From assembly GCA_012845835.1 (NCBI GenBank), contig JABAKD010000016.1, positions 15,393,625 through 15,457,624 on the forward strand: 64,000 bases of DNA. The letters run 5' to 3'. Each line of letters opens with the position of its first letter. Positions within the stretch are counted from its first letter, which is position 1. Below are positions 34,821 through 43,452 of this stretch, piece by piece. Origin of the DNA: Undaria pinnatifida. Lineage: Eukaryota; Sar; Phaeophyceae; Laminariales; Alariaceae. The notes under the pieces were generated by a model, which was given only the letters and a program-made list of their open reading frames with translations, did not search any database and had not been told where the DNA came from. The translations under genes and the position numbers were made by a program.

Positions 34821-37804
34821 TTGTTGTTGCTGTGGTCCTCACGTTAGCGTAAACTCTTCGCCATAACCTAGTCCTTTGCCACTGCTATCAGGTTGCCGCG
34901 TACTCTACTCAATCGGACAAGGTGATAAACTCGGGGGAAGGCGGGTTCATCACGACAGAGGACGACGAGATGGCCGCACGGGCCATCTACCTAGCCGGGG
35001 CCTACGAGCGGCGCTACGGTGAGAGGCACCGCCGAGGGCACGCGCAACGCCCATTCTTTGTCGCTTGGGATCATATTGGGTTGATTGCCGTGGCTGGCGC
35101 ATTCGAGTGTTTGAAATATTGCATCGGGTCAGTTGCCATGGCTCCTGTAGCCCATTCGAGTTGCGTTACGTCTTGTATTGGATTGGTCGCCGTGGCGACG
35201 CCCATTCGAGTCTCGTTAGATCATGTACTGAGTTGGTTGTTGCCGTGGCTAGGCACTGTGGCGGCAAGCTTCAAACGTCGGGGGTTAGCATTTCAGCAGA
35301 ACCCTGGGGGGAAGAGACGGGGGCTGGTGTCGCTGCGTGCTTGACGTCAAGAGGCGCCGAGGGCGCGCGCGACGCCTATTTTAGAATCGCGTTGGATCAT
35401 GTATTGGGTTGGTTGTCACGGCTAGCCGCGACGGTGGGAAGCTTCACGCGCCGGGTATAAACAGTTTGGGACTGCATGTACGTTCTGGGGATGAAGTACT
35501 TGGAAATAGAGTAGAAACATGCTGTAGTACTATTAAAAGTGTTAACATGTCAGCAGAGCCTTGATGGAAAGAGTTGGGGGCTGACGCCGCTGCGTAGTTA
35601 GCCTTGAGGTCGTCGTCGTGTTTTCGATCTTCACGTCCGACAATTTACACGTGATGCAGTCGTGTCCGCCTCTATGGCGTTGGTGCCGCCGTCCCCTCCT
35701 CTTCTACAGCTTTAGAGCCCACACTGATGGCCCCAGCCTGCAGTGCGTGTTTCATTGAGGCTTCGCGCACGGTCATCCAGTCGACGCCACAAATCTCATT
35801 ACCTAACCAATAAACTATTAAACTAGTAGTAGGCCAATATCGTATGCCATTTTGGGCGAAAATATAGAGACCGTTCGGTTATGAATATTAAGACTTAACG
35901 TTCCTTACAGTTACGTTCAGAGCGACGGCGTATGTGCGCTGTACACCACACCCCTTGCCCCGTCACAATACCCCTGTTCGTCTCTGTCCTATCCAGCCAA
36001 GCACCTGGCGCGGCCGTCGGATGCCCTGTGCGAGGCGGCCATGTTGGCCGTGCCCAACCTCTCAGTGAGGATGAGCGAGGTCACTGCGGCGGTGCTGAGA
36101 CCCTTGCTCAAGACCTTACCGGAGCGGGTAGTCCAGTACAACCGAAGGTATCGAATGGTGAGAGGGGCACCTAGACTGCAAATAACATAACTTAGTGGTA
36201 AGCTGTCGCTAGGAATTCGAGCAGCAGGATAATTTATACAATTATTAAAAATACGTCACTGTGAGTTCGATGAATTTAGGGTCGATAGTCAATATTGCAC
36301 GCTGCGTGATACACCGGCCGCTCGTGTTTACATATGTATTATCCTTTGAATATATTTGACTCCTATGGATGTTGTCAGGGTTCAACAATATGTCGTAAAA
36401 TAATGGTACATAGCTATTACACGTACTTCATGCCGAGGTTGTGTCAGGTAAGTTGGTATGATTGGTCAGTGTTAATAGCAACATTGTAAATACATACAGA
36501 CGTGAAACATTATCGGCATTGGTCACTACCGTCAGCTGCCGTGCGCTGGTGTTTGTCGTGATAATGACACAATATGAACAGCAAAGTCGCTGGTCTCAGT
36601 ATCATCAGGACGATGCGATATTAGAAAAATATGAGACTGGACAAAAAAAATGAACCGCAAACGTAAACAAGGCGAAGAAGGCACCGGTCTCTACTGCGTG
36701 CACTACGGAAGCGTCCGAGTCACGAACGGTCGAAGCAGAGGCGGTGGGTTGGAGCGGGGACGGGGATTCGATAGTCGGTGACGGGGCCACGCTCGGCTCC
36801 TGAGGAATTGCTTGCCGCTGTTCTTGCGTTTGTCAATCGGTCGGCTTCATTTGTGTACGCTGGTTATTTAGAAATAACTACCTGTTCGGCTGCGGACTGA
36901 AGAAGGCTAACAGGTAGTTCCTTCTCATGAACAAACGCCGGAGATGCCCGGTTTCCTTGCTTGCTGGGCTTGGCGGCTTGCGAGCGCCTCTCGCCCCGTG
37001 GACTCTAGTTGCTTTTTCTGTGTGAATGTTTCGGTGGACGATCCCCGCAAACAGCGTGGCATTTCGAAAGGCACTGCATGGACACCCCCGCGGCCAGTCG
37101 ACATTATAATAACCTCCACGTTTTATTTTGTTTTTGTCGTTCAGGTGGTGGACACGTTGGAGGCGGAGGCGCCGGGGTTGATCCAAGTTCCGAAGCTGGA
37201 CGAGCGCGTCGACGGCGTCGGTGATCACCTGAACTTTCGACTGGTAGGGGCGTCCGAGGAAGAAAACATATCGTTTCAGGTGCGAAGAGGGAGGCACATA
37301 TAGACGACACGCACACAAGGTGCCGCGAAGAGGCCTGGGACATAAGGGGGTGGGGAGGGGGAAAGGAGGGTGTAGGGAAAGGGAGCGAAAGGAAGATGTA
37401 CCAACGTTTCGGCTGCTCGAATCCCTCGTCTTTCCAGCTGGCTCGTCAGCACCGCACTAGACGTGACTATCCCCCGCCAACCTCTCTGTTCACCCCCCTC
37501 CCGCCACCTCCCTGCCCCCCCCCCCCCGTCTCTGAAGCAGGGCAAGTGCAAAGAGCTCGGGGTGCCCGTGAACTGGCTGCGCTCCAAACTGAACGCTAGG
37601 TGGCACGTGAACTGGCGAGGTTTCGGAGGGCCGGTCCAGGACCTTCCGGCGACGGACACCGCCCTCGCATTGGCTTACGACCTCAAGCTTCCACCACACT
37701 TCGAGGACGACGACTTCGTGCACCTCGCGAGAATCATAGCGTATGCGGCGCGCGAAACTGTCGGCGGAAGTATGCAGCCCCCGGTGAAAGAGGAGAAGCA
37801 ATAG
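9397..37804 (+). CDS. DegT/DnrJ/EryC1/StrS-family PLP aminotransferase, 7 exons, 482 aa
   Basis: PLP-dependent sugar or cyclitol aminotransferase of the DegT/DnrJ/EryC1/StrS fold. Exons: 9397..9953, 33538..33622, 34489..34608, 34892..35018, 35997..36157, 37145..37279 and 37541..37804. All introns are GT-AG, every phase is consistent, and the total is 1449 bp. Family marks in order are TRPMSIPDEGIDAAVEVLRSG, the NSCSSAILIAL cofactor loop, FTFTAVTSTILRLGAEPVLV, LDLDDLE, LLVSHMRGK then VCDMDKVVEIC, the VEDCAHACG aspartate motif, and SDKVINSGEGGF with the Schiff-base lysine. The N-terminus has a hydrophobic segment then ASGF (about residues 10-27), suggesting ER or plastid routing. A gly-rich linker precedes the domain. 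Substrate cannot be read from sequence; nucleotide-sugar transamination is the common family role. The 23.6 kb first intron is full of transposons. Confidence 0.9.
10225..10420 (+). repeat. Dispersed repeat P, copy interrupted elsewhere by a SINE
   Basis: Contains CCACCCATCTACATCCAGCA, then GGTCACAAACTATGAGACA and CGGCCATGCAATACCAACCG. The same order is found at 5688-6110, where SINE copy 1 separates the two halves. This copy therefore shows the empty-site arrangement. Confidence 0.6.
11578..11737 (-). mobile_element. SINE family 1, copy 3 (3' part only)
   Basis: A T run at 11578-11594 (the A tail on minus) is followed by the family-1 body up to TTTTTAATCGAGTGTTG. The tRNA-like head is absent. 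It abuts a short degenerate LINE 3' end (11745-11800, TTCTCACATTAACTC then GTCCGTGGTCACA). Confidence 0.65.
11985..12570 (+). repeat. Dispersed repeat Q, longer copy
   Basis: From GTATAGCAAACCCCTACATC through C-rich tracts and CCACGTCCTTAAAAACTCCG to AGCTGGAGTGTATTTT. It continues into the TCTTCCGGCGGATGGGG / CTCACCACACTTCCACGTA block. An inverted copy lies at 28725-29290 and a partial one at 4812-5095. The C-rich tracts explain the proline-type frames here, which I do not call genes. Confidence 0.65.
13002..13512 (-). mobile_element. LINE 3'-end copy B (5'-truncated)
   Basis: On minus, this is the pyrimidine tract (purine-rich on plus, 13370-13510) followed by the whole 3' UTR, ending at TTAATGTGAGAACAACAA. 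It is truncated just upstream of the pyrimidine tract, and no protein-coding part remains. Confidence 0.75.
13926..13957. repeat. Perfect 14-bp hairpin
   Basis: GCATGGGCGCCGGC (13926-13939) and GCCGGCGCCCATGC (13944-13957) are exact reverse complements around the loop ATTC. It is followed by no T run and so is not a clear terminator. It lies inside the aminotransferase intron. Confidence 0.7.
14732..15063 (-). mobile_element. tRNA-derived SINE family 2, copy 1
   Basis: On minus, the head reads GCCGCCCTGGTGGTCTAGTG, with an A-box-like TGGTCTAGTGG. The B-box-like GAGTTCGACACCC follows about 60 bp later, then a body containing CGACGAGGGAAGAAAATGC and GGAGGGCCCGCTAT. An A run closes it (T run on plus, 14732-14745). 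A second copy is at 47625-47985. Confidence 0.7.
15176..15600 (-). mobile_element. LINE 3'-end copy C (5'-truncated)
   Basis: Same 3' UTR as the other LINE copies (on plus TTGTTGTTGTTCTCACAT... then TGACGCAATTCATGCCTCCA and GCAAGTCAATTGG), with a shortened purine tract at 15520-15600. No coding part is present. Confidence 0.75.
15809..16735 (+). repeat. Two-copy tandem duplication (~475 and ~452 bp units)
   Basis: 15809-16283 and 16284-16735 are near-identical head-to-tail copies. Both begin GAGTGATGCGTGTACGACTA and run through TTGCTGCATTATGTGCTAGA and GCGGCCGTGCTAAAGCCAGG to GGCTCTACCTGCTT. The high identity suggests a recent duplication. The frames inside are short and not recognised. Confidence 0.8.
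16736..17599. other. Intronic stretch, nothing recognised
   Basis: AT-rich DNA within aminotransferase intron 1. A 105-codon frame at 16970-17287 (+) shows no recognisable domain. No repeat family from elsewhere in the window was seen. Confidence 0.45.
17600..18056 (+). mobile_element. LINE 3'-end copy D (5'-truncated)
   Basis: Pyrimidine tract at 17620-17720, then the 3' UTR (TTGACTTGCGTCTGACGTGC ... GCATGACTTACGCCAGCTGT ... GAGCCTGTCCTGTGACCA) ending GTTAATGTGAGAACAACAAC. Sense orientation relative to the host gene. No ORF remains. Confidence 0.75.
18234..18520 (+). mobile_element. SINE family 1, copy 4
   Basis: Head GGTCGCCCCGGTGGCGTATC, then GGTATAGGTCAGTTTCGTGA. The B-box region is damaged (GAGTTAGCCCCGC instead of GAGTTCGAGCCCCGC). 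The body runs to CCAGAAGCTGGAAAGTG. There is no obvious A run, so the tail is decayed. Confidence 0.72.
18593..18959 (+). repeat. 5' LTR of copia element 1
   Basis: 367 bp, TGTT...AACA ends. It matches the 3' LTR at 23558-23926 throughout, including CACGGGGGTAAGTTACAGGG and GTTGACCCACATGACCCAC. An AATAAA-type signal (CATAATAAAGA) lies near 18846. The base pairs following the LTR do not show an obvious TGG-type primer-binding site. Confidence 0.9.
18997..23490 (+). pseudogene. Degenerate copia gag-pol polyprotein
   Basis: Gag starts at ATG 18997. A TAG at 19579 interrupts gag in frame, and the frame then continues to 21591. The zinc knuckle at 20170-20214 reads with tyrosine in place of its first cysteine (Y-x2-C-x4-H-x4-C). 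Protease has WIADSGASFHM. The integrase zinc motif is FHCVQGHS followed by CTGC, and its catalytic set is visible in FVDLSGP, VRSDNGGEF and NGVEGKALRI. Stops at 21589 and 21664, then shifts near 22320 and 22550, break the reverse transcriptase (LVAKGYSQVEGV; RLNKALYGLKKSG; the catalytic box is HVDD). Near 23075 most of the RT-to-RNase H link is deleted. RNase H remnants (FSRTQKCVTLSTTEAEYVAM) follow. Confidence 0.9.
23558..23926 (+). repeat. 3' LTR of copia element 1
   Basis: 369 bp counterpart of the 5' LTR. About 18-20 substitutions plus two 1-bp indels are visible by eye. The terminal CA is changed to AA. The TAATC duplication follows directly. Confidence 0.9.
24785..24940 (-). mobile_element. 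LINE 3'-end copy F (only ~155 bp)
   Basis: On plus, TTGTTGTTGTTCTCACATTA to GACGCAATTCATG, the terminal part of the shared 3' UTR. The break at 24940 is abrupt, as expected for strong 5' truncation. It is followed by a two-copy tandem repeat of about 74 bp (24941-25085, unit starting CATGGGGTCCGCTGG). Confidence 0.75.
24941..25085 (+). repeat. Two-copy ~74-bp tandem repeat
   Basis: The unit CATGGGGTCCGCTGGTGGGG ... CGGAAGACATACAA occurs twice head to tail with few differences. Function unknown. Confidence 0.65.
25770..26917 (+). mobile_element. LINE copy G with RT C-terminal tail
   Basis: About 25780-26100 encodes the same LINE protein tail as copy A (IVRRQRILFAGFVARM, ERLPQREMFGELVGGKGY, EGWRKSAQKAGRWF). 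A poly-G tract (26120-26185), the spacer with CTGAAGTCTGGGTCTGACCA, a pyrimidine tract (26393-26565) and the 3' UTR follow, ending GTTAATGTGAGAACAAG at 26917. The 5' boundary is uncertain; coding similarity may begin slightly upstream. It shows the true order of parts of this LINE family. Confidence 0.78.
26933..27283 (+). mobile_element. TRIM-like element T1 (short LTRs)
   Basis: Two short direct repeats, 26933-26993 and 27200-27283, start TGTTAT and end TAACA, sharing GGTTAACCTTTTGCAA and GGTCAAACGGAC. The second is preceded by a polypurine tract (AAGGGGGGGGGAG). The interior is only about 206 bp and contains GTGGGTTCGAATCCCACC, a perfect tRNA T-arm. The left repeat lacks about 23 bp present in the right one. 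Minute LTRs plus a polypurine tract and no ORF fit a terminal-repeat retrotransposon in miniature. I found no clear target-site duplication. Confidence 0.65.
27586..27903 (-). mobile_element. SINE family 1, copy 5
   Basis: On minus, head GGTCGCCCCGGTGGCGTATC, AGGTTATCCTCGAGCCTGG, intact B-box-like GAGTTCGAGCCCCGC, and the body to GAAGCTGGAAAGTAGAAGTG. The tail is A-rich with interruptions (plus 27586-27613). This is the best-preserved copy together with 6326-6645. Confidence 0.78.
28725..29290 (-). repeat. Dispersed repeat Q, inverted copy
   Basis: Reverse-complement counterpart of 11985-12480. It contains AATACACTCCAGCTGTGAGA, GGCGACTCCCCTTGCAACTA and CTATAAAACCCG, then expanded poly-G tracts (29048-29062 and an almost pure run of more than 30 G at 29190-29220), ending near TTTGCTATACGCGTGG. 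Confidence 0.65.
29291..30583. other. G-rich intronic stretch, no gene
   Basis: Two related segments, each with GTGGGGCGTTTGAA and a poly-G tract (29435-29500 and 29585-29635), appear tandemly related. Proline-type frames on minus are products of the C tracts. 29900-30583 shows nothing I recognise. Confidence 0.5.
30584..31930 (+). mobile_element. TRIM-like element T2 with 4-bp target duplication, carrying a nested LINE
   Basis: Short LTRs 30584-30667 and 31846-31930 (84 and 85 bp, TGTT...TAACA) are flanked by CAAG at 30580-30583 and 31931-31934. After the left LTR comes AATGGCGTCGTCGACAG; its TGG two bases in is compatible with a tRNA primer-binding site. The right LTR is preceded by CAGGGGGGGAGAG, a polypurine tract. 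The interior shares the tRNA T-arm-like segment with T1. It is interrupted from about 30787 to 31763 by LINE copy H. Without that insertion the element would be about 370 bp. Confidence 0.75.
30787..31763 (+). mobile_element. LINE copy H, nested in TRIM T2
   Basis: Starts within the RT tail (WFRRVEEGAQLFMRKWHETE), followed by a long GGGGGA-type tract (30929-31044), CTGAAGTCTGGGTCTGGCC, the pyrimidine tract (31250-31400), and the 3' UTR ending GAGAACAACAACAACCACAA near 31750. On both sides lie TRIM T2 interior sequences (CTCTCTGG at left, AATGAAACCACTTGG at right) that are adjacent in T1. Confidence 0.78.
33538..37804 (+). CDS. Aminotransferase exons 2-7
   Basis: The compact 3' part of the gene. 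Exon 2 (85 bp) gives WTLDLDDLERKAAESGAKV and LLVSHMRGK. Exon 3 (120 bp) carries the PLP-binding aspartate motif. Exon 4 (127 bp) carries the catalytic lysine. Exons 5-7 encode the small C-terminal domain, ending with TAG at 37802. Introns are 866, 283, 978, 987 and 261 bp. Intron 3 is about one-third GTT microsatellite (34733-34832). Intron 4 contains about four copies of a unit of roughly 50-90 bp with TTGGTTG and CGTGGC (35060-35460). Confidence 0.88.
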
Positions 37805-38150
37805 GAGGAGGGGGTGGACTCGTTGTCATGCACGCTCGTAGTCTTCACCATTTCAGAACAGCAAACGTTAGCCCACATCAATTGGAAGTAGTTGGCCTCC
37901 GCACACGCGAGTGCAGTTCTTAAAGGGTTCAGACGTCCTCGCATCCCTACAATGTCGGGAAGGGGCACGTTCGATTTTCACCGACCAGGAAGACATTGCA
38001 GAGTTTTTATACTTGGACTTTAAAAACACGAGGTCGTAAACCCCGTAGCACACGTGATCGAAGTATGATATCACACGCAGCTTGTTAAGATGAATTTCGA
38101 TGAAAATCTCGATCAAATAGCTGGGGTGTGATTTCAATTTTTATGAATAT
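37805..38150. other. Downstream flank of the aminotransferase, no gene
   Basis: Contains TGTCGGGAAGGGGCACG near 37950, followed by a segment related to 39115-39180 (TTTTCACC then CCAGG then AGACATTGC), and a dispersed-module copy at 38065-38140. I see no clear AATAAA polyadenylation signal immediately after the stop codon. Confidence 0.45.
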
Positions 38151-38159
38151 ATTGGCCGC

Positions 38160-40150
38160 CTGGAATCGCGGTGGACTGAGAGAAAATTGGAACGATTGTA
38201 GCGGTGGAGGAGCTAAAAGGGGAAGGGGAGATACCAAATATTAGGGTATGGCATAGAGGTAGTCGTGGTTTGACCAGATGGGGTGTGTTTCTCGGCTTGC
38301 AACGCCCGCTGAAGGAGGCGGTTTAGGAGAAGGGGGAAGATTGTTGAGAGTTGGAGTGTTAATTTTTGACCATCTAGAATCGCGGTGGACTGAGAGAGAT
38401 GTGGGAGGGGTGTGGCGGTGGAAGGGGGGGGGGTATAGTGTGAGGGTATGGCGTAGTGATCGTCGTAGTCTGACCGGGTAATTTGCACTGCTGGTGCAAC
38501 GCTCACAGAAGGAGGTTCGGGAGAAGGGGGAGAACTGTTAAGACTCGGGTGTATTAGGATATGGACCGTCTGGAATCAGTGGACTGAGAGAGGTGTGGGA
38601 GGGTTGTGGCGGCGGAGGAGCCGAGAGTTGGAGGGGAGAGATCACATATAGAGGTGTGGCGTGGTGCTGGTCATCGTCTGGCCAGTTAGGGTGCGCTGCT
38701 CGGTTTGCAACGTCCGCAGAAGAGGGGGGTTGAGGACGACGAGGGGGATTGTTGAGAACTTGAAGTTTTTTTTTTTGTGTGTCTGGAATCGCGGTGGACT
38801 GAGTGAGCTGTCGGAGGGTTATGGCGGTGAAGGAGCCGAGAGAAGAGGGGAGAAATTACATATAAAGGTATGGCGTGGTAGCGGTCGTGGTCTGTACAGT
38901 TAGGGTGCGCTACTCGGCCTGCAACGCCCGCAGAAAGAGGAGAATGAGGAGAAGGGGGAGGGTTGTTGAGACTTGGAGTTATACCAAGTAAAATATTGTT
39001 GACTATCTGTGGACAGAGATATGGGGGGGGTGTTGCGGTGGAAGAGGGGGGAGGCGGGAGGGGGGGTGGCGGGGGTACCCAGTTTGTGTATGGCCGTGGT
39101 CGTATGACCATGGACCCTAGCATCCTTACTATGCCGGGACGGAGCGCATCGGGTTTTCACCAACCAGGCAGACATTGCTTGCACCAAGCGCGAAGCGCCG
39201 TGAGGTGTTCGGCGTGTCGCATGAAGGGTGAACTGTATCCTTCCAAGAACCGCGCGTAAGACGGAGTTCGGCACTTTGTGCCTACTTTCTTGCTTATGGA
39301 TGACAGCACCAATGAGTTTATTTGTTTTCTGGTGTGGCCACTCCAGAGACAGGAATGGGTATTGCTATGTAACTGCCTCATGGGTGCCTTACCATATTCA
39401 CACTACGTGATGCGATCATTCCCCTTGTGCGGAGTTAGGGATCTCCACTCCGCACAAAATGATCTAACTCGATAACCATCATGGTGACCGCCAAAAGCAA
39501 ACAAAAAAACGGTACCCTGGTTGTCTAGCTCTCGCAGTGATTGGCATGTTTCACAGCGCCATTGCCAACCAACGCCAACCCCAATATACTTAATGTTTTA
39601 CAGCGTCAGTGCCAACCGAGACCAACTATTAGTGGGGGGGGAGATATACAATATAAAGGTATGGCATTGTGGTGGTCGAGGTCTGACCAGGTAGGCTGCG
39701 CTTCTCGGTCTACAACGCCCGCAGAAGGACAAACAACGCCCGCAGAAGGAAATTTTGAAAGGGAGAAGGGAGAGGATTGTTGAGACTGGAAGTTTTAAAA
39801 TATTGACCGCAATCGCGGTTGACTGAGATGTGGAGGGTTGTGGCAGTGGAGGAGCTGAGGGGGGGAATGGAGAGGTCAAATTTAAAGGTATGGCGTGGTA
39901 GTCGTTGTGGTTTGACCATGTAGGGTGCGCTGCTCGCCCTGCAACGCCCGCAGCCCGCAGACGGAGGAAATTGAGGAGAAGGGGGAGGATTGTTGAGACT
40001 TGGAGTTTTAAAATACCGACTGTCTAGAATCGCGGCGGACTGAAAGAGACGCGCATGGGGTATGTTACGGCGGAGGAGGGTAGGCAGGGGCGGAGAGACG
40101 AAATATTAAGGCATGGCGCGGTGGTTGTTTTGGCCTGACCGAGCGCGATG
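38160..40150 (+). repeat. Tandem array of ~215-bp units, interrupted
   Basis: The landmark AATCGCGGTGGACTGAG (with variants) recurs near 38167, 38383, 38571, 38784, 39002, 39811 and 40027, i.e. at spacings close to 190-216 bp. Each unit also carries GGTATGGCGTGGTAG, TCTGACCAG, GGGTGCGCTGCTCGG, AACGCCCGCAGAAGG, GAGGAGAAGGGGGAGGAT and TTGTTGAGACTTGGAG in the same order. 39110-39600 is unrelated sequence within the array. No long frame runs through it. Confidence 0.75.
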
Positions 40151-41402
40151 CGCTGCTCGGCAAACATCGTAGTAATTGCGGAGCACATTATAGGTTTGCC
40201 CCTTCCTTCCACCCCACCCCTCCCCTCCCTTCCCCCCGTGGTACGTAGAACCTGTGCAAGTGGTCGTTCGTGTGGCTGGTGAACGTAAAGAGACGATGGC
40301 ATAACCATTAATTTATTTATTGTTTTTGCCTGTGTGGCACTATGGAGTGTACCGGGCTTTCGGGTGAAATGGGCAGGACGCACCACCGCAGGCTTCGTCA
40401 AAACCGTAATACGTGCTGCGGTGTGTTGGTATAGTCAGCAATGTAGCGTTCGGACCGCTCCGTGCGAACGGTGGAAAGCTCGGTCACGGTGACCATTTGT
40501 GTGTTTGCCATGGGGAGTGGAAAACGGCGATTGATCGAGGTAGAGGTTTGAACGTTTCCTGTTGGCTGGTCGCCGCGTACAGGTAAATTGTTGCTTTGTA
40601 CATGAGGTGATGATGATTTTTCACCTACCTACCAGGTATGTATTTTGTCTAAATGTAGCATCTGTGGATGATTTTGCGTTTTCTTAACATTCCGTTTTGC
40701 TGCTAGTTGTGAGCGAGGGTCGGAGGTCAGAGGTTCTGCGACATCAAATGGTACCAGCACCATCATAACATATGTCCCAGTTTTCCGGATTAGATTTTGG
40801 AGCGAATTTTTTGTAAGTACAAAAGGCACAGCAGCTGACCGAGTAGCGTACGTTTGGTTCGGTCGGTTCACCGTGTTTACAAAGGCTACGAGGCTGCTCC
40901 TCTAGCAGGTAACATACGAGTAAAGTCGCGTTTTCCCAGGGCAGAGATCGACGAGGTGGCACTATTCTTTTCTTCGCAGATAGAGGGATGGAGATGACAG
41001 TGTTGTCACGTATTATAGCGAAATTATTTTGCGCGTATGGTGGTTGAGCATCAAGACAAGGGTTTGTGTGCTCCTCTACTGTATGTAGCAGGTAGCATAG
41101 GACACTCGTGTTGCGCAGCTTCAGAGACCGATGAGGTGACATTACTGCCTTCATCAAATACATAGAGGGATGGAGCTACCCGAGTTGTCACTTATGGCGA
41201 GGCCCGGATCCTTAAGCGTATGGTAGTTGGGAAGCAAGACAAGGTTAGGTCTGAAATGATCACAATGTTATCAACCCCTTCTATAGAAAATTCCGCATCT
41301 ATTAATAGACGGGTGGATGAAGAACGACACAACCCCCGCCCCCCCCGCCCCTCCCCTCAAAAACATGTGCAGTGTGTGCAATGCACAACCTCTTTCACGA
41401 AG
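40151..41402. other. Non-coding stretch with an imperfect duplication
   Basis: 40880-41065 and 41075-41245 are diverged head-to-tail copies (shared AGCAGGTA-ACATA, GAGGTG-CA, ATAGAGGGATGGAG and TTGTCAC). No gene is supported. Confidence 0.45.
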
Positions 41403-41796
41403 TGTTGATTTTATGCTTGGATATGATAATGATGACGGTTGAGTATAATGGGGGTTTCCAGTGATAGGTTGGCTGCATGGAGGCGGGATATCGGGATGGT
41501 GGAAATACTCCGCCTTTTTAGCCGCCTTTTCTTCCTGGCGAGCGCACTCCACGCTGCGCCTTGGCTAGGAGCAGCATTATATATATTTGTACGTCTTTTA
41601 CTTGTCTTCATACCGGTGACTCCACTACCCCACTAACTGGCGAGTGCACTCCACGCTGCGCCTTGGCTAGGAGCAATATAATATATATATTTGTACGTCT
41701 TTTACTTGTCTTCATACCGCTGGCTCCACTACCCCACTCCTATTCGCTCAACGGGTAAGCCCTCTACGCTTCGTAGGGATCAACAAACACGATAAC

Positions 41797-42895
41797 TTGA
41801 ACCGCAGTCTCTACGGCTTGAAACAAGCGTCGAGATCGTGGCACAACCACTTGCTATCGCACATGAAGAGTCTTGGTTTTGAGCAGAGTCTAGCAGACGC
41901 GTGTGTCTTACGCTTGGTCGAGTCTGGAACATATCTCCATAGTAACAGTAGTTCATGTGGACGATATCTTCGCAGTAGGACGGAAGGCTAGATGCGATCA
42001 ATTCTGCGAAGACTTGAAACCGCCTAGTGCCGATTAACAACTTAGGCGAGCTAACGTGGTATGCTGACTGCCGGTATTCTAGGTATTGGGATGCTGGTAC
42101 TTTGACGATCTTGCAGCAAGCTTTCGCTGAAAATATAGCTTTCAAGTTCGGCGTTAGTTCGGGTAGGAGAAACCCGCTTTGAAAAGGGCCTTAAACTCGA
42201 AGAGTTCGATGCGACTGAACCCGAGGGCGACTGACCTTTCCGCGAACTAGTAGGGTGCTTGATGTGGCTTGCCAATCAGACACGTCTGGATATTGCAAAC
42301 GCAGTGAGAGCGGTAGCTAGGTACACCACCTCGCCCATGGAGGTACACTGGAAGACGGCGGTTGGTATTTCAGAGTATGTTTTTTTCACGAGTGATTTTG
42401 GCATTACTCTTCAGAGAGGCAGTGGACTGGAGCTGGTTGCGTATGCGGATACTGACTACGCCAGCAAGACCACTGATAGGAAGTCGGTTTCCGGTGAGGC
42501 TGTCATGTGCGCAGGGGCATGCGTGTGCTGGTTTTCGAGAACTCGGAAGTGCGTGACGCTTTCGACCACAGAGGCCGAGTACGTAGCACTGGCAGACACA
42601 CCATCAAGGAGGCGATTTTGTTGCGGTACGTGTGGAGTTTTATTTAGCCTGGTCTCGGTTCTGCATGCATCACGGCTTTTGAGGACAACAAGGGGGCAAG
42701 GCAACTGGATCATAAGCCGGCGTGCACGTCGAATTCGAAACACATCGACATTAGGCACCACTTCCTGCGAGAGCTTGTATTCAAGGGAGAGTTTGACATT
42801 GTCGCCGTAGAGTCTGAGCAGCAACACTCAGACTTCCGGACGAAGGGACTCGCCGGTCCAGTTTTTTGTCTTCACCGGGATTTTATGAACATTTG
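41797..42895 (+). pseudogene. Copia RT/RNase H remnant
   Basis: In pieces: RSLYGLKQASRSWHNHLL of the RT, a frame-shifted VVHVDDIFAVGRKA catalytic box (about 41955-41995), then from 42259 MWLANQTRLDIANAVRAVAR, ELVAYADTDYASKTTDRKS and CWFSRTRKCVTLSTTEAEYV of RNase H. Several frameshifts separate them. The final part (GSEHASRLLRTTRGQGN region) is also shifted. No start codon or complete domain remains. Confidence 0.85.
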
Positions 42896-43017
42896 ATTTT
42901 GGAAAAGGGTAGAATCTCATGATTTAGCACGCTAGGTTCCCCGTTTCTACTGTTTGGCAACGATATTTGATATTTTTCGTTTCCATTTCAGTAATGAATT
43001 GCTGATGGTGGATGATA

Positions 43018-43452
43018 CAGAGTATATTATGAACTAAAAGTGTGAGATTTTTGGGACTTGGGGACGGCAGCGGTTTTGGTAAACTACCCGGGGTCATCCC
43101 TGCTCAATCAGTCTATGGTTTTCTCAACTAGCCCCGTAATGAGACCCAAATGAGCCAAGTAGTTTAGTTTTTATCCTGCAAGGAGGGATCACGCCCACCT
43201 GTTATTGCTTGTGCGGGGTAGGATTCGCTATATTTTATACGGAGTATATTATGACCTAAAAGTATGAGATTTTTGGGACTTGGGGACGGCAGCAGTTTTG
43301 GTATACTACCCGGGGTCATCCCTGCGTAATCAGTCTATGGTTTTCTCAACTAGACCCGAAGTAAGACCCAGCTGAGCCAAGTCGTTTAGTTTTTATTCTG
43401 CAAGGAGGGGACACGCCCGCCTGTTACTCCTTGTGCGGGGTAGGATTTGCTT
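43018..43452 (+). repeat. Tandem duplication (~220 bp) inside copia element 2
   Basis: Two copies share GTATATTATGA, GAGATTTTTGGGACTTGGGG, CTACCCGGGGTCATCCCTGC and CTGCAAGGAGG and end with TTGTGCGGGGTAGGAT. They lie head to tail at about 43018-43236 and 43245-43452. Confidence 0.75.

Noticed and set aside
38160-40150. Regularly spaced repeats that might suggest a CRISPR-like array
   Set aside because: Units are about 215 bp, diverged, and similar along their whole length rather than short repeats with unique spacers, in a eukaryotic genome.
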